DNA from: Novosphingobium sp.
GTDB taxonomy: Bacteria > Pseudomonadota > Alphaproteobacteria > Sphingomonadales > Sphingomonadaceae
NCBI RefSeq assembly: GCF_020852455.1
Contig: NZ_JADZAT010000025.1
Location: 1-50,318 of the forward strand
Length of the DNA stretch: 50,318 nucleotides
Direction: 5' to 3'
This document shows positions 34,715-43,009 of the stretch, piece after piece; positions within the stretch are counted from its first letter, which is position 1, and every line of letters starts with the position of its first letter. Made by a program: the position numbers and the translations under genes. The notes beneath the pieces are model-generated. The model saw only the letters and a list, made by a program, of their open reading frames with translations. It was not told where the DNA came from and did not search any database.

Positions 34715-35904
34715 TCGGCCGCCTCGGGCGCGGGCACGGCATCATCGACGTGCGTCATCTTGAGCTTGCCGTTCACCACCGCGAAGGCCAGCTTGCCTTC
34801 GACCAGATCAAGCGCGTCATGCCCGAACACGTCATAGCGCCAGCCCTGCAGCAGCGGCAGTTCGCGGATCCCGGCGGCGAGCAGTTCAAGGTCTTCGCTG
34901 CGCGCCAGCAGGCGGGCGGCCACATCGATCTCGCGGCTGCGGATCTTGAGCAGCAGCTTGAGCAGGTCGGCCACCAGCGCGCCTTCCTTGCCCAGCGGGG
35001 CGCCGCGCGGGGTCCGCGCGGGCAGTTCGGCGTCACTCAGCGGGGTGGCACCGTCCAGCGCGGCCATCAGCCGCTTGCCGATCTCGTTGTCCTTCCACCC
35101 GGCGGATAGCCCGCGGACCTTGGCCAGGTCGGCCTGCTGCTTGGGCGGGTGGCTGGCCAGGTCGGCCAGCGTTTCATCGCGCGCAATCCGCCCGCGCGGC
35201 AGGTTCTTGTCCTGCGCCTCGATCTCGCGCCAGTGGGCCAGTGCCTTGAGCCGGCCAAGCATCGACGGGTTGCGCCCGGCGGCCTTGATCCGCTGCCAGG
35301 CCAGGGTCGGATCGTTGCGATAACCGGCCGGATCGGCCAGCTTTTCCATTTCGATGTCCAGCCAGGCACCTCGCCCGGTCTTGATCAGGCGTTGCAGGAT
35401 CTTGGGAAAAATCTTGGCCAGATAGGTAACGTCGCCGATTGCGTAGTCGATCTGCCGCTCGGTCAGCGGGCGGCGCGACCAGTCGGTAAAGCGCGCGCCC
35501 TTGTCGATCTGCAGCCCCAGCCACGATTCGACCAGATTCGAATAGCCGATTTGCTCGCTCTGGCTGATCGCCATCATCGCGATCTGCGTGTCGAAGATCG
35601 GATGCGGGGTCTTGCCGGTCAGGTTGAAGACGATTTCGACATCCTGCCCGCCGGCATGGAAGATCTTCAGCACATCCTCGTTATCGACCAGCAGGTCGAG
35701 CAGCGGGGACAGGTCAATGTCCCTGGCCAGCGGATCGATTGCGGCCGCCTCGTTGGTGTCTGCGATCTGGATCAGGCACAGTTCGGGCCAATAGGTGTTC
35801 TCGCGCATGAATTCGGTGTCAACGCACACGAAGTCTGCCTTGGCGAGGCGCGAGCAAAGGTCCGCAAGTGCTTCGGACGTGGTAATCAGAGGGTGTATTT
35901 TCAT
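34711..35904 (-). CDS. rnd: Ribonuclease D
   Basis: 397 residues, a 3'-5' exonuclease that trims tRNA precursors. The DEDDy residues are visible as VDTEF (D29, E31), [12 protein letters not shown] and [12 protein letters not shown], and an HRDC domain follows ([20 protein letters not shown]). First gene of the rnd-oxyR-NTF2 run; divergent from aspS. Confidence 0.96.
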   Translation of the reverse strand: MKIHPLITTSEALADLCSRLAKADFVCVDTEFMRENTYWPELCLIQIADTNEAAAIDPLARDIDLSPLLDLLVDNEDVLKIFHAGGQDVEIVFNLTGKTPHPIFDTQIAMMAISQSEQIGYSNLVESWLGLQIDKGARFTDWSRRPLTERQIDYAIGDVTYLAKIFPKILQRLIKTGRGAWLDIEMEKLADPAGYRNDPTLAWQRIKAAGRNPSMLGRLKALAHWREIEAQDKNLPRGRIARDETLADLASHPPKQQADLAKVRGLSAGWKDNEIGKRLMAALDGATPLSDAELPARTPRGAPLGKEGALVADLLKLLLKIRSREIDVAARLLARSEDLELLAAGIRELPLLQGWRYDVFGHDALDLVEGKLAFAVVNGKLKMTHVDDAVPAPEAAE

Positions 35905-35942
35905 CGTTCTTTTCTATAGGTGGCCCCGGCAGGGGCCTCGGC

Positions 35943-35971
35943 TTGACAAATGCGCGGGATTCGCCTGTTAG
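35943..35971 (+). promoter_or_regulatory. Promoter of aspS
   Basis: TTGACA (35943-35948), a 17-bp spacer and TGTTAG (35966-35971), followed by a GC-rich discriminator (CCCGCGC). The aspS ATG is 49 bp further on. The GC-rich discriminator is typical of stringently controlled promoters. Confidence 0.6.
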
Positions 35972-36020
35972 CCCGCGCTTTCGCCCCTGCAACAAAGTGG
36001 GCCGATTGGAAAGAGTTTCG

Positions 36021-37802
36021 ATGCATATTTATCGTTCGCACACCTGCGGCGCGTTGCGCGCCAGCGATGTTGGCAGCACCATCCGGCTTTCGGGCTGGGT
36101 CCACCGCAAGCGCGACCATGGCGGCGTGCTGTTCGTCGATCTGCGCGATCACTATGGCCTGACCCAGATCGTCGCCGATGTGGATAGCCCGGCGCTGCCG
36201 ATCCTGGAAGGTCTGCGGGTAGAATCGGTGGTGACCATCGAAGGCGAGGTGAAGGCCCGCAGCGCATCGACTGTCAATCCGGCGCTGCCGACCGGTGAGA
36301 TTGAGGTTTATGCCCGGCAGGCCACAGTGCTGAGCCGTGCCGAGGAACTGCCGCTGCCGGTGGCGGGCGAGCAGGAATATCCCGAAGACGTTCGCCTGCG
36401 CTATCGCTTCCTCGATCTGCGCCGCGAAACGCTGCACGCCAACATCATGACGCGCACCGCAATCATCCGCGAAACGCGCAAGCGGATGGAAGACATCGGT
36501 TTTACCGAATTCTCGACCCCGATCCTGACCGCCTCCAGCCCGGAAGGCGCGCGTGACTTCCTGGTGCCCAGCCGTATCCATGCGGGCAAGTTCTTTGCGC
36601 TGCCGCAGGCGCCGCAGCAGTACAAGCAGCTGCTGATGGTTGCCGGGTTCGATCGTTATTTCCAGATCGCCCCGTGCTTCCGAGACGAAGACCCGCGTGC
36701 CGACCGGCTGCCGGGCGAATTCTACCAGCTTGACCTGGAAATGAGCTTTGTCACCCAGGAAGAAGTCTGGGAAACGATGGAACCGGTGATGGCCGGGATT
36801 TTTGAAACCTTCGCTGAAGGCCGCAAGGTGACCCCGGCGGGCGAGTTTCCGCGCATTCCCTATGCCAAGGCGATGCTCGATTACGGCACCGACAAGCCGG
36901 ATCTGCGCAACCCGCTGATCATCCGCGATGTGACGGAAGAATTCCGCAGCTCGGGCTTTGGCCTGTTCGAACGGATCGTTGGCGATGGCGGCACGGTGCG
37001 GCTGATCCCGGCGCCGAACACCGCCGGTCTATCGCGCAAGTTCTTTGACGACATGAACGAATGGGCCCGCAGCGAAGGCCATGCCGGGCTTGGCTATGCC
37101 ACCCGCAAGGATGGTGTGTTTGGCGGCCCGATCGCCAAGAACCACGGTGAAGACAAGATGGCCGCGCTGTGGGACAGCCTCGGCCTTGGTCCCGATGACG
37201 GCGCCTTCTTTGCTGCTGGCAAGGAAGAACAGGCGGCCAAGCTGGCCGGTGCAGCCCGCGTGCGGGTGGGCGATCAGCTGACCCTGACCGAACAGGACGC
37301 TTTCCGGTTCTGCTGGATCATCGATTTCCCGTTCTACGAATGGAGCGAGGAAGAGAAGAAGGTGGACTTCGCGCACAACCCGTTCTCGATGCCGCAGGGC
37401 GGGCTGGAAGCGCTGGAAACGCAGGACCCGCTGACGATCAAGGCCTATCAGTACGACATGGTCTGCAACGGGTACGAACTGGCTTCGGGCTCGATCCGCA
37501 ACCAGCACCCCGACCTGATGGTCAAGGCGTTCGAACTGGTCGGCCTGTCGAAGGCCGATGTCGAGGAACGCTTTGGCGGCATGTACCGCGCGTTCCAGTA
37601 TGGCGCACCGCCGCACGGCGGGATGGCGGCCGGGGTCGATCGCATGGTCATGCTGCTGTGCGGGGTGCAGAACCTGCGCGAAATCACGCTGTTCCCGATG
37701 AACCAGCGTGCCGAAGACCTGCTGATGGGCGCGCCATCACCGGCCGAACCGCGGCAGCTGCGCGAACTGTCGATCCGGGTGGTCGAACCGCCCAAGGGGT
37801 GA
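36021..37802 (+). CDS. aspS: Aspartyl-tRNA synthetase
   Basis: 593 residues, class II. The N-terminal OB-fold anticodon-binding domain begins [16 protein letters not shown] and includes [19 protein letters not shown]. The catalytic domain has motif 2 ([10 protein letters not shown]) and motif 3 ([13 protein letters not shown]), with the bacterial GAD insertion between. Whether it also charges tRNA-Asn cannot be read here. The ATG at 36021 is preferred to a frame start at 35943 inside the promoter. Confidence 0.97.
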   Translation: MHIYRSHTCGALRASDVGSTIRLSGWVHRKRDHGGVLFVDLRDHYGLTQIVADVDSPALPILEGLRVESVVTIEGEVKARSASTVNPALPTGEIEVYARQATVLSRAEELPLPVAGEQEYPEDVRLRYRFLDLRRETLHANIMTRTAIIRETRKRMEDIGFTEFSTPILTASSPEGARDFLVPSRIHAGKFFALPQAPQQYKQLLMVAGFDRYFQIAPCFRDEDPRADRLPGEFYQLDLEMSFVTQEEVWETMEPVMAGIFETFAEGRKVTPAGEFPRIPYAKAMLDYGTDKPDLRNPLIIRDVTEEFRSSGFGLFERIVGDGGTVRLIPAPNTAGLSRKFFDDMNEWARSEGHAGLGYATRKDGVFGGPIAKNHGEDKMAALWDSLGLGPDDGAFFAAGKEEQAAKLAGAARVRVGDQLTLTEQDAFRFCWIIDFPFYEWSEEEKKVDFAHNPFSMPQGGLEALETQDPLTIKAYQYDMVCNGYELASGSIRNQHPDLMVKAFELVGLSKADVEERFGGMYRAFQYGAPPHGGMAAGVDRMVMLLCGVQNLREITLFPMNQRAEDLLMGAPSPAEPRQLRELSIRVVEPPKG

Positions 37803-37845
37803 CTTGCCCGGACGCTTGTGGTTTGATCGCGGCAGGAGGTCTGCC

Positions 37846-38661
37846 ATGATCAAACCCAAGGCGTTTCAGGCGGTTGTGTTTGCCCTGGTGGCTGGCGTGC
37901 TGATTGGCGCGGCGGCGGATCGGGCAGTCAGCATGAAGCAGTTGGTTGAACTCTCGCCAAGCCAGGCAAACCGCCAGTACCAACGCGATCTTCTCTCGAT
38001 ATTGCAGCCGATGCAGCGCTATCCAGAAGGAACCAGGGCATTCCTGGGCGGAGTTCACACGTTCACCAAAGCCATCGCGACCGATTATGAAGCGTTGTGC
38101 CAGCATGACATGATCATGCTGCAATACCGTCCAAATGATCCCAACAAGGTCACCAGCGATTCTGCTTTCAGGCCAGTGGGGATTTCCAGTGTGCGGGCTT
38201 ATCGCTTTGTCGCGGTGCCCCGGCTTGAGGATGCGATCGCGGTTGACCAGGGCAGGCAACACAGGCGCCCCACCGACCAGCACTGCCGCCCTGTCGACCA
38301 GCCGTACAGGCCCGGTGATTTGTCGGAATGGTTTCAGGCCAATTCGCCTGCTGATGCCATGTATGCTGGTTTTGCGATGCTGGCATTGCAGGAATGGGGC
38401 AAACGGCCAGGCAACACATTCGCCAATTGCACGTCACTGACCGACACGGCTGGCTGCAATAGAGAAGGGACAACCCAGCTTGGCCTCGACCGGCTCGTGG
38501 CGTTTTCCTACTGCCAGCCAAGGGCGAAAGGTGAAACTTGCGTCGAATTTGGCGACTATGGGCCCCACTTTACCATCCACGCCAAGGCAACTGGTCAAAT
38601 GATGACTGCGAATGACATTCTGTCGGTTTCGTACGAGGTGCAAAACATCATCGTCACCTGA
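37846..38661 (+). CDS. Hypothetical exported or membrane-anchored protein
   Basis: 271 residues with no family I recognise. One N-terminal membrane helix or uncleaved signal (FQAVVFALVAGVLIGAAADRA), then a soluble domain with six cysteines, an even number that would allow disulfides in the periplasm. A basic His/Pro/Gln-rich loop (RQHRRPTDQHCRP) lies in the middle. The start ATG has an AGGAGG ribosome binding site 7 nt upstream. Composition is less GC-rich than aspS before it, a hint of transfer. Confidence 0.75.
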   Translation: MIKPKAFQAVVFALVAGVLIGAAADRAVSMKQLVELSPSQANRQYQRDLLSILQPMQRYPEGTRAFLGGVHTFTKAIATDYEALCQHDMIMLQYRPNDPNKVTSDSAFRPVGISSVRAYRFVAVPRLEDAIAVDQGRQHRRPTDQHCRPVDQPYRPGDLSEWFQANSPADAMYAGFAMLALQEWGKRPGNTFANCTSLTDTAGCNREGTTQLGLDRLVAFSYCQPRAKGETCVEFGDYGPHFTIHAKATGQMMTANDILSVSYEVQNIIVT

Positions 38662-38809
38662 CGCTTGGCAGGTGTGTATGGAATTCGCGTGGTGCCTTGC
38701 CAACATCATGGAAGGTCAACCTTGCGCTGAGTCTTCGTAACCAAATTGGCCCCGTTGACCGGGGCAGGGCATTGGTGAATTGTGGCGCCGCCTGTTCCTG
38801 GGGGGTGTC

Positions 38810-39736
38810 ATGAAGCCGATCCGCTGCCTTGCTTTCGCTGCGCTATGTGCGCTGTCCGCTCCGGCCATGGCCGAGACCTTGCGGGTCAGCGGGATTTATC
38901 CGGCCGACAGTGATGCCGCTGCAGCCGTGCGGGTGCTGGCGGTGGAGCAATTCGGCGGCGAAAGTGGGCCGGACCTCAGCTTCAGGATCGAGGATGCGCT
39001 GCGCGGCGCTGTCTTGCAGGGCGAGCCGTGGCTGCGCGTGGTGCCCTATGGCCCGGATGGGTCGGTCCAGGCGGTATTGCGCGGCACCTCGGCGATCGAG
39101 GAGCGGGTCCAGAACTACACCGAAGAGCACGAACGCTGCATCAAGGACGGCGACGGCAAATGCACTCCGGCCAAGGAGAAGTACCAGGCCCGCTGTAAGC
39201 GCCGGACGATCGAGCTGCTGCCGCGCATGCGTCTGCTCGGCCCCGATGGCACGCTGCTGTGGTCCGACAACAGCATGGAAAGCCTGACCGATAGCTGGTG
39301 CGATGATTCGACCACTGCCCCGCGCCAGCGCGGCGCGATCGTGCGCGAACTGGCCGATCGGGTCGCGCGCCGCATTGTCGGCGATTTCGTGCCGCGCGCG
39401 CTGCGTGACGATGTGCGGGTCGATGAAAGCCGCAAGGGGCTGAACAAGTCCGACAGCGATCGTTTCAAGGCGGCGGTGCGCAAGGTCAAGGACCGTGATG
39501 CTCCCGGCGCCTGTGCGGATTGGGGCAGCCTGGCCCAGGCCAACCCGGCGCATCTGCCCAGTCTGTTCAACCTGGGGCTATGTGCTGAATCGGCCGGAGA
39601 TGATGCCGCCGCGCAGGGGCACTATCGACAGGTGCTGGCAATCGATCCGCGCAACGACAAGGCGCTGGGGCGCCTGGACCGGATCGCCGCGCGCGAACGC
39701 GCCCGCCGCCAGATCCAGGCGCACACCGCAGCTTAG
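38810..39736 (+). CDS. Exported TPR-containing protein of unknown function
   Basis: 308 residues. A clear signal peptide (MKPIRCLAFAALCALSAPAMA) precedes a domain whose start, VLAVEQFGGESGPDLSFRIEDAL, recalls the CsgG/LpoB-type fold, although this is a weak impression. A TPR-like segment at the C-terminus (LPSLFNLGLCAESAGDDAAAQ) follows. The mature part has six cysteines. Stops of this gene and the DUF3617 gene overlap by 4 bp. Confidence 0.75.
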   Translation: MKPIRCLAFAALCALSAPAMAETLRVSGIYPADSDAAAAVRVLAVEQFGGESGPDLSFRIEDALRGAVLQGEPWLRVVPYGPDGSVQAVLRGTSAIEERVQNYTEEHERCIKDGDGKCTPAKEKYQARCKRRTIELLPRMRLLGPDGTLLWSDNSMESLTDSWCDDSTTAPRQRGAIVRELADRVARRIVGDFVPRALRDDVRVDESRKGLNKSDSDRFKAAVRKVKDRDAPGACADWGSLAQANPAHLPSLFNLGLCAESAGDDAAAQGHYRQVLAIDPRNDKALGRLDRIAARERARRQIQAHTAA

Positions 39737-40236
39737 CAGGTGTTCTTCACCCGGCGGGCGACGACCTTCATCGATCGCGATTCGGGGGCACCTTCGCCTT
39801 CGGCCTTGAAATCGATGCCCCAGTTCACCTGATCGGTGCCATAGGTGCCGAACGAATTGAAGGTCATGCGCTTGTTGCCGGGTGCCAGGCATTCAAGCTT
39901 GAGATTGAGCGAGCCCGGGCCACCCGAGGTGGTGGTGCAGTCTGCCATGTCCACGATCATGTTGAACATTTCGCCCAGCGAAGTGCCCAGCTTACTGCTT
40001 TCGCCTTCCTTGATGCAGTCCGGATTGTTTTCGGTTTTCACGACATTCCCGGCGGCGTCGTATTCCTTCATTTCGCCTTCCCAGTAACCGGGCCCGAACG
40101 CCTGCGAGATCGACTGACCCCAGGCAGTGACGTCGCGCTTGGCGGCTTCCTTGCTCTGCTGGGCGGTCGCGGACACGGGGATCAGGGCAATTCCGGCGAC
40201 GGTCAGCGCGGCCAGTAGCTTGGGGTATGCGGGCAT
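39733..40236 (-). CDS. Exported DUF3617-like protein
   Basis: 167 residues. Signal peptide ending at ATAQQ, then a small domain with four cysteines, the pattern DCTTTSGGPGSLNLKLEC, and a C-terminal Cys. It resembles DUF3617 proteins, periplasmic proteins of unknown function that are abundant in sphingomonads. The ATG at 40236 is chosen; the longer frame extends into the acpP upstream region. Divergent from acpP. Confidence 0.75.
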   Translation of the reverse strand: MPAYPKLLAALTVAGIALIPVSATAQQSKEAAKRDVTAWGQSISQAFGPGYWEGEMKEYDAAGNVVKTENNPDCIKEGESSKLGTSLGEMFNMIVDMADCTTTSGGPGSLNLKLECLAPGNKRMTFNSFGTYGTDQVNWGIDFKAEGEGAPESRSMKVVARRVKNTC

Positions 40237-40291
40237 TGGGTTGGTTTCCCTTTGAAGTGATAGCGGTGTGCTAGTGCTGTGTACCTTAACG

Positions 40292-40321
40292 GGCAATTGC
40301 CGGTGTGTGCAATTGGTGCAC
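40292..40321. repeat. Paired GCAATTG motifs upstream of acpP
   Basis: GGCAATTGCC (40292-40301) is a perfect 10-bp palindrome. GCAATTG recurs at 40309-40315, 16 bp away, inside GTGCA-ATTGG-TGCAC (40307-40321). The region lies between the divergent DUF3617 and acpP genes and looks like a pair of operator sites. The regulator is unknown. Confidence 0.45.
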
Positions 40322-40398
40322 CCCCTTGCCTTCGTCCGCGCCGTTCTCTAGGGGCATGGGCCGAGCTTTTAATCCGCCGTTCACGAAGGGACATATCC

Positions 40399-40635
40399 AT
40401 GAGCGACACCGCCGACCGCGTTAAGAAGATCGTCGTCGAACACCTCGGCGTCGAGGCTGACAAGGTTACCGAAGATGCCAGCTTCATTGACGATCTGGGC
40501 GCTGACTCGCTCGACATCGTTGAGCTGGTGATGGCTTTCGAAGAAGAATTCGGGGTCGAAATCCCTGACGATGCTGCCGAAAAGATCAGCACCGTTTCGG
40601 ATGCCATCAAGTATATCAACGACCACAAGGGCTGA
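40399..40635 (+). CDS. acpP: Acyl carrier protein
   Basis: 78 residues, acidic, carrying the 4'-phosphopantetheine site at Ser37 in [21 protein letters not shown]. It shuttles acyl chains for FabF, FabZ and membrane lipid synthesis. The ATG at 40399 follows GAAGGG. fabG and fabD, usually just upstream, are not in the window. Confidence 0.98.
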   Translation: MSDTADRVKKIVVEHLGVEADKVTEDASFIDDLGADSLDIVELVMAFEEEFGVEIPDDAAEKISTVSDAIKYINDHKG

Positions 40636-40711
40636 TCGCCTTTGGCCGATAGACCGATGATTCTCGTCGCAGCGTCGCAAGATGCGATTTGACGGGGCTC
40701 ATGGTCTTTGA

Positions 40712-40750
40712 CAGGCTCAGCCCCTAACGGGCTGGGCCTGTTGCCTTTTT
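40712..40750 (+). terminator. Terminator-like hairpin between acpP and fabF
   Basis: CAGGCTCAGCCC (40712-40723) pairs with GGGCTGGGCCTG (40729-40740), 12 bp with one G-U pair and a 5-nt loop, then TTGCCTTTTT. It ends only 16 bp before the fabF ATG. It is likely a partial terminator that lets acpP mRNA exceed fabF mRNA. Confidence 0.75.
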
Positions 40751-40766
40751 GACTTCGGAGAATCGC

Positions 40767-42029
40767 ATGCGTCGCGTCGTCGTTACCGGTCTTGGCCTTG
40801 TCACCCCGCTGGGGGCCGATGTGGAGACCACCTGGGCAAACCTGATCGCCGGCAAGAGCGGGGCGGGGCAGATCACCCGCTTCGATACCGCCGAGCACAA
40901 ATGCACCATCGCTTGCGAGGTCAAGGCACCGGATCACCCGTGGGGATTTGATCCGATGAAGCGGGTCGATCACAAGGTCCAGCGCCAGGTCGATCCGTTC
41001 ATCGTCTATGGCATCGATGCTGCCGGGCAGGCGCTCGAGGATGCCGGACTGGTCGACATGGACGACGATCTCAAGCTGCGTACCGGCTGCTCGATCGGTT
41101 CGGGAATCGGCGGTTTGCCGGGGATCGAGAGCGAATCGATCGTCCTGCACGAAAAGGGCCCGAGCCGCGTTTCGCCGCACTTTGTTCACGGCCGGCTGAT
41201 CAACCTGATCTCGGGCCAGGTTTCGATCAAGTACGGGCTGATGGGCCCGAATCATGCGGTGGTGACCGCCTGTTCGACCGGTGCACACTCGATTGGCGAT
41301 GCCGCGCGGATGATCCGTGATGGCGATGCCGATGTGATGCTGGCGGGAGGGGCGGAAAGCACCGTCAATCCGCTGGGGGTCGCCGGTTTTGCCCAGGCCC
41401 GTGCGCTCAACTGCAGCTTCAACGATCGTCCCGAACAGGCCAGCCGCCCCTATGACAAGGACCGCGATGGCTTCGTGATGGGTGAGGGCGCCGGGGTGGT
41501 GGTGCTCGAGGAATACGAGCACGCCAAGGCCCGCGGTGCCAAGATTTATGCCGAAGTGGTTGGTTATGGCCTGTCGGGCGATGCCTATCACGTCACCGCC
41601 CCGCACCCGGAAGGCAAGGGTGCCGAATTGTCGATGCGGATGGCGCTGAAGAAGGCCGGAATGGGCCCGGGCGACATCGACTATGTCAACGCGCACGGCA
41701 CTTCGACCATGGCTGATACGATCGAACTCGGAGCCGTGAAGCGCGTGCTGGGTGACGACCTGGGCGGCGCTTCGATGAGCAGCACCAAGTCGGCGATCGG
41801 CCACCTGCTGGGCGGTGCCGGCGCGGTTGAGACAATCTTCTGCATCCTGGCGATCCGCGACCAGGTGGTGCCGCCCACGCTCAACCTCGATAATCCGGAC
41901 GAAGGCACCGAAGGCGTCGATCTGGTGCCCAAGGTGGCCAAGAAGCGCCGGGTTCGCGCCGCGCTCAACAACAGCTTCGGCTTTGGCGGCACCAACGCCA
42001 GCGTGGTGGTCAAGGCGGTCGAAGACTGA
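40767..42029 (+). CDS. fabF: Beta-ketoacyl-ACP synthase II
   Basis: 420 residues, the elongating condensing enzyme of fatty acid synthesis. Nucleophile C169 is in VVTACSTGAHS; the two His are in NAHGTSTMAD and SAIGHLLGGAGAVE. The ATG at 40767 follows CGGAG. It must be read through the hairpin at 40712-40750 or from a promoter hidden near it. Its TGA overlaps the mltG ATG by one base. Confidence 0.97.
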   Translation: MRRVVVTGLGLVTPLGADVETTWANLIAGKSGAGQITRFDTAEHKCTIACEVKAPDHPWGFDPMKRVDHKVQRQVDPFIVYGIDAAGQALEDAGLVDMDDDLKLRTGCSIGSGIGGLPGIESESIVLHEKGPSRVSPHFVHGRLINLISGQVSIKYGLMGPNHAVVTACSTGAHSIGDAARMIRDGDADVMLAGGAESTVNPLGVAGFAQARALNCSFNDRPEQASRPYDKDRDGFVMGEGAGVVVLEEYEHAKARGAKIYAEVVGYGLSGDAYHVTAPHPEGKGAELSMRMALKKAGMGPGDIDYVNAHGTSTMADTIELGAVKRVLGDDLGGASMSSTKSAIGHLLGGAGAVETIFCILAIRDQVVPPTLNLDNPDEGTEGVDLVPKVAKKRRVRAALNNSFGFGGTNASVVVKAVED

Positions 42030-43006
42030 TGTTGGGCTCACGCCGGGGCTGTATGCCGCTGATCGCGGCGGCGGTCCTGTTCCTGGGTGCGCTGGGCTGG
42101 CTGGGAATCGGCTGGTACTGGAGCGGGCCGCTGGCCAAGGAAAGCGCCTTCGTGGTGCCCGATGGCGCCAGCCTGGGCGCGGTGGCTGCCAAGCTTGAGA
42201 AGGAAGGGGTGATCTCCTCGGCGACGGCGTTCAAGCTGCGGGCGCGTATCTTTGGCGTTGGCCGCACGATCAAGGCGGGCGAGTTCAAACTGCCGGGCCA
42301 TGCCAGCATGTCGCAAGTGCTGTCGATCGTCGCCAGCGACCAGATCCTGCGCCGATTCGTGACCGTGCCCGAAGGCATGCCTTCGATCATGGTCTATGAA
42401 AAACTGATGGCGAATCCCGATCTTACCGGCTCAATCGAAGTTCCCGTCGAAGGATCGCTGCTGCCCGATACCTATGAGATCGAGAAGGGCGAGAGCCGCC
42501 AGGCGGTGCTGCTGCGAATGCAGGCTGCGATGCAGCGGACCCTGGCCGAACTGTGGGAAAAGCGTGGGGCCAACACCGTGGTCAAGACACCGGGTGAGGC
42601 GATCGTGCTGGCTTCGATCGTCGAGAAGGAAACCGGCAAGGCCAGCGAACGGCCGATGGTTGCCGGGCTCTATTCGAACCGCGTGCGCACCGGCATGCTG
42701 CTGCAAGCCGATCCGACGATCATTTACCCGATCACCAAGGGCAAGCCGCTGGGGCGGCGGATCCGGCAGTCAGAGATCAACGCGGTCAACGACTACAACA
42801 CCTATTCGATGACCGGGCTGCCCAAGGGGCCGATCACCAACCCGGGCCGCGCCGCGATAGAGGCGGTGCTGCATCCGGCTGAAACCCAGGCGCTCTACAT
42901 GGTCGCGGACGGGACCGGCGGGCACGCGTTTGCAAACACGCTGGCCGAACACAACGCCAACGTCGAAAAGTGGTTCACGATCCGCAAGGAACGCGGCGAC
43001 TTCTAG
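42029..43006 (+). CDS. mltG: Endolytic murein transglycosylase MltG
   Basis: 325 residues (YceG family). One N-terminal membrane anchor (PLIAAAVLFLGALGWLGIG), a LysM-like part, then the catalytic domain with ASIVEKETGKASERP (Glu in VEKE) and PTIIYPITKG. It cuts new glycan strands and sets their length. Its start is coupled to the fabF stop (TGATG). It converges on the hydrolase gene with 3 bp between stops. Confidence 0.95.
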   Translation: MLGSRRGCMPLIAAAVLFLGALGWLGIGWYWSGPLAKESAFVVPDGASLGAVAAKLEKEGVISSATAFKLRARIFGVGRTIKAGEFKLPGHASMSQVLSIVASDQILRRFVTVPEGMPSIMVYEKLMANPDLTGSIEVPVEGSLLPDTYEIEKGESRQAVLLRMQAAMQRTLAELWEKRGANTVVKTPGEAIVLASIVEKETGKASERPMVAGLYSNRVRTGMLLQADPTIIYPITKGKPLGRRIRQSEINAVNDYNTYSMTGLPKGPITNPGRAAIEAVLHPAETQALYMVADGTGGHAFANTLAEHNANVEKWFTIRKERGDF

Positions 43007-43009
43007 CCC

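Noticed and set aside
40203..42041. 612-residue open frame antisense to acpP and fabF
   Set aside because: Shadow of two certain genes, crossing the hairpin between them.
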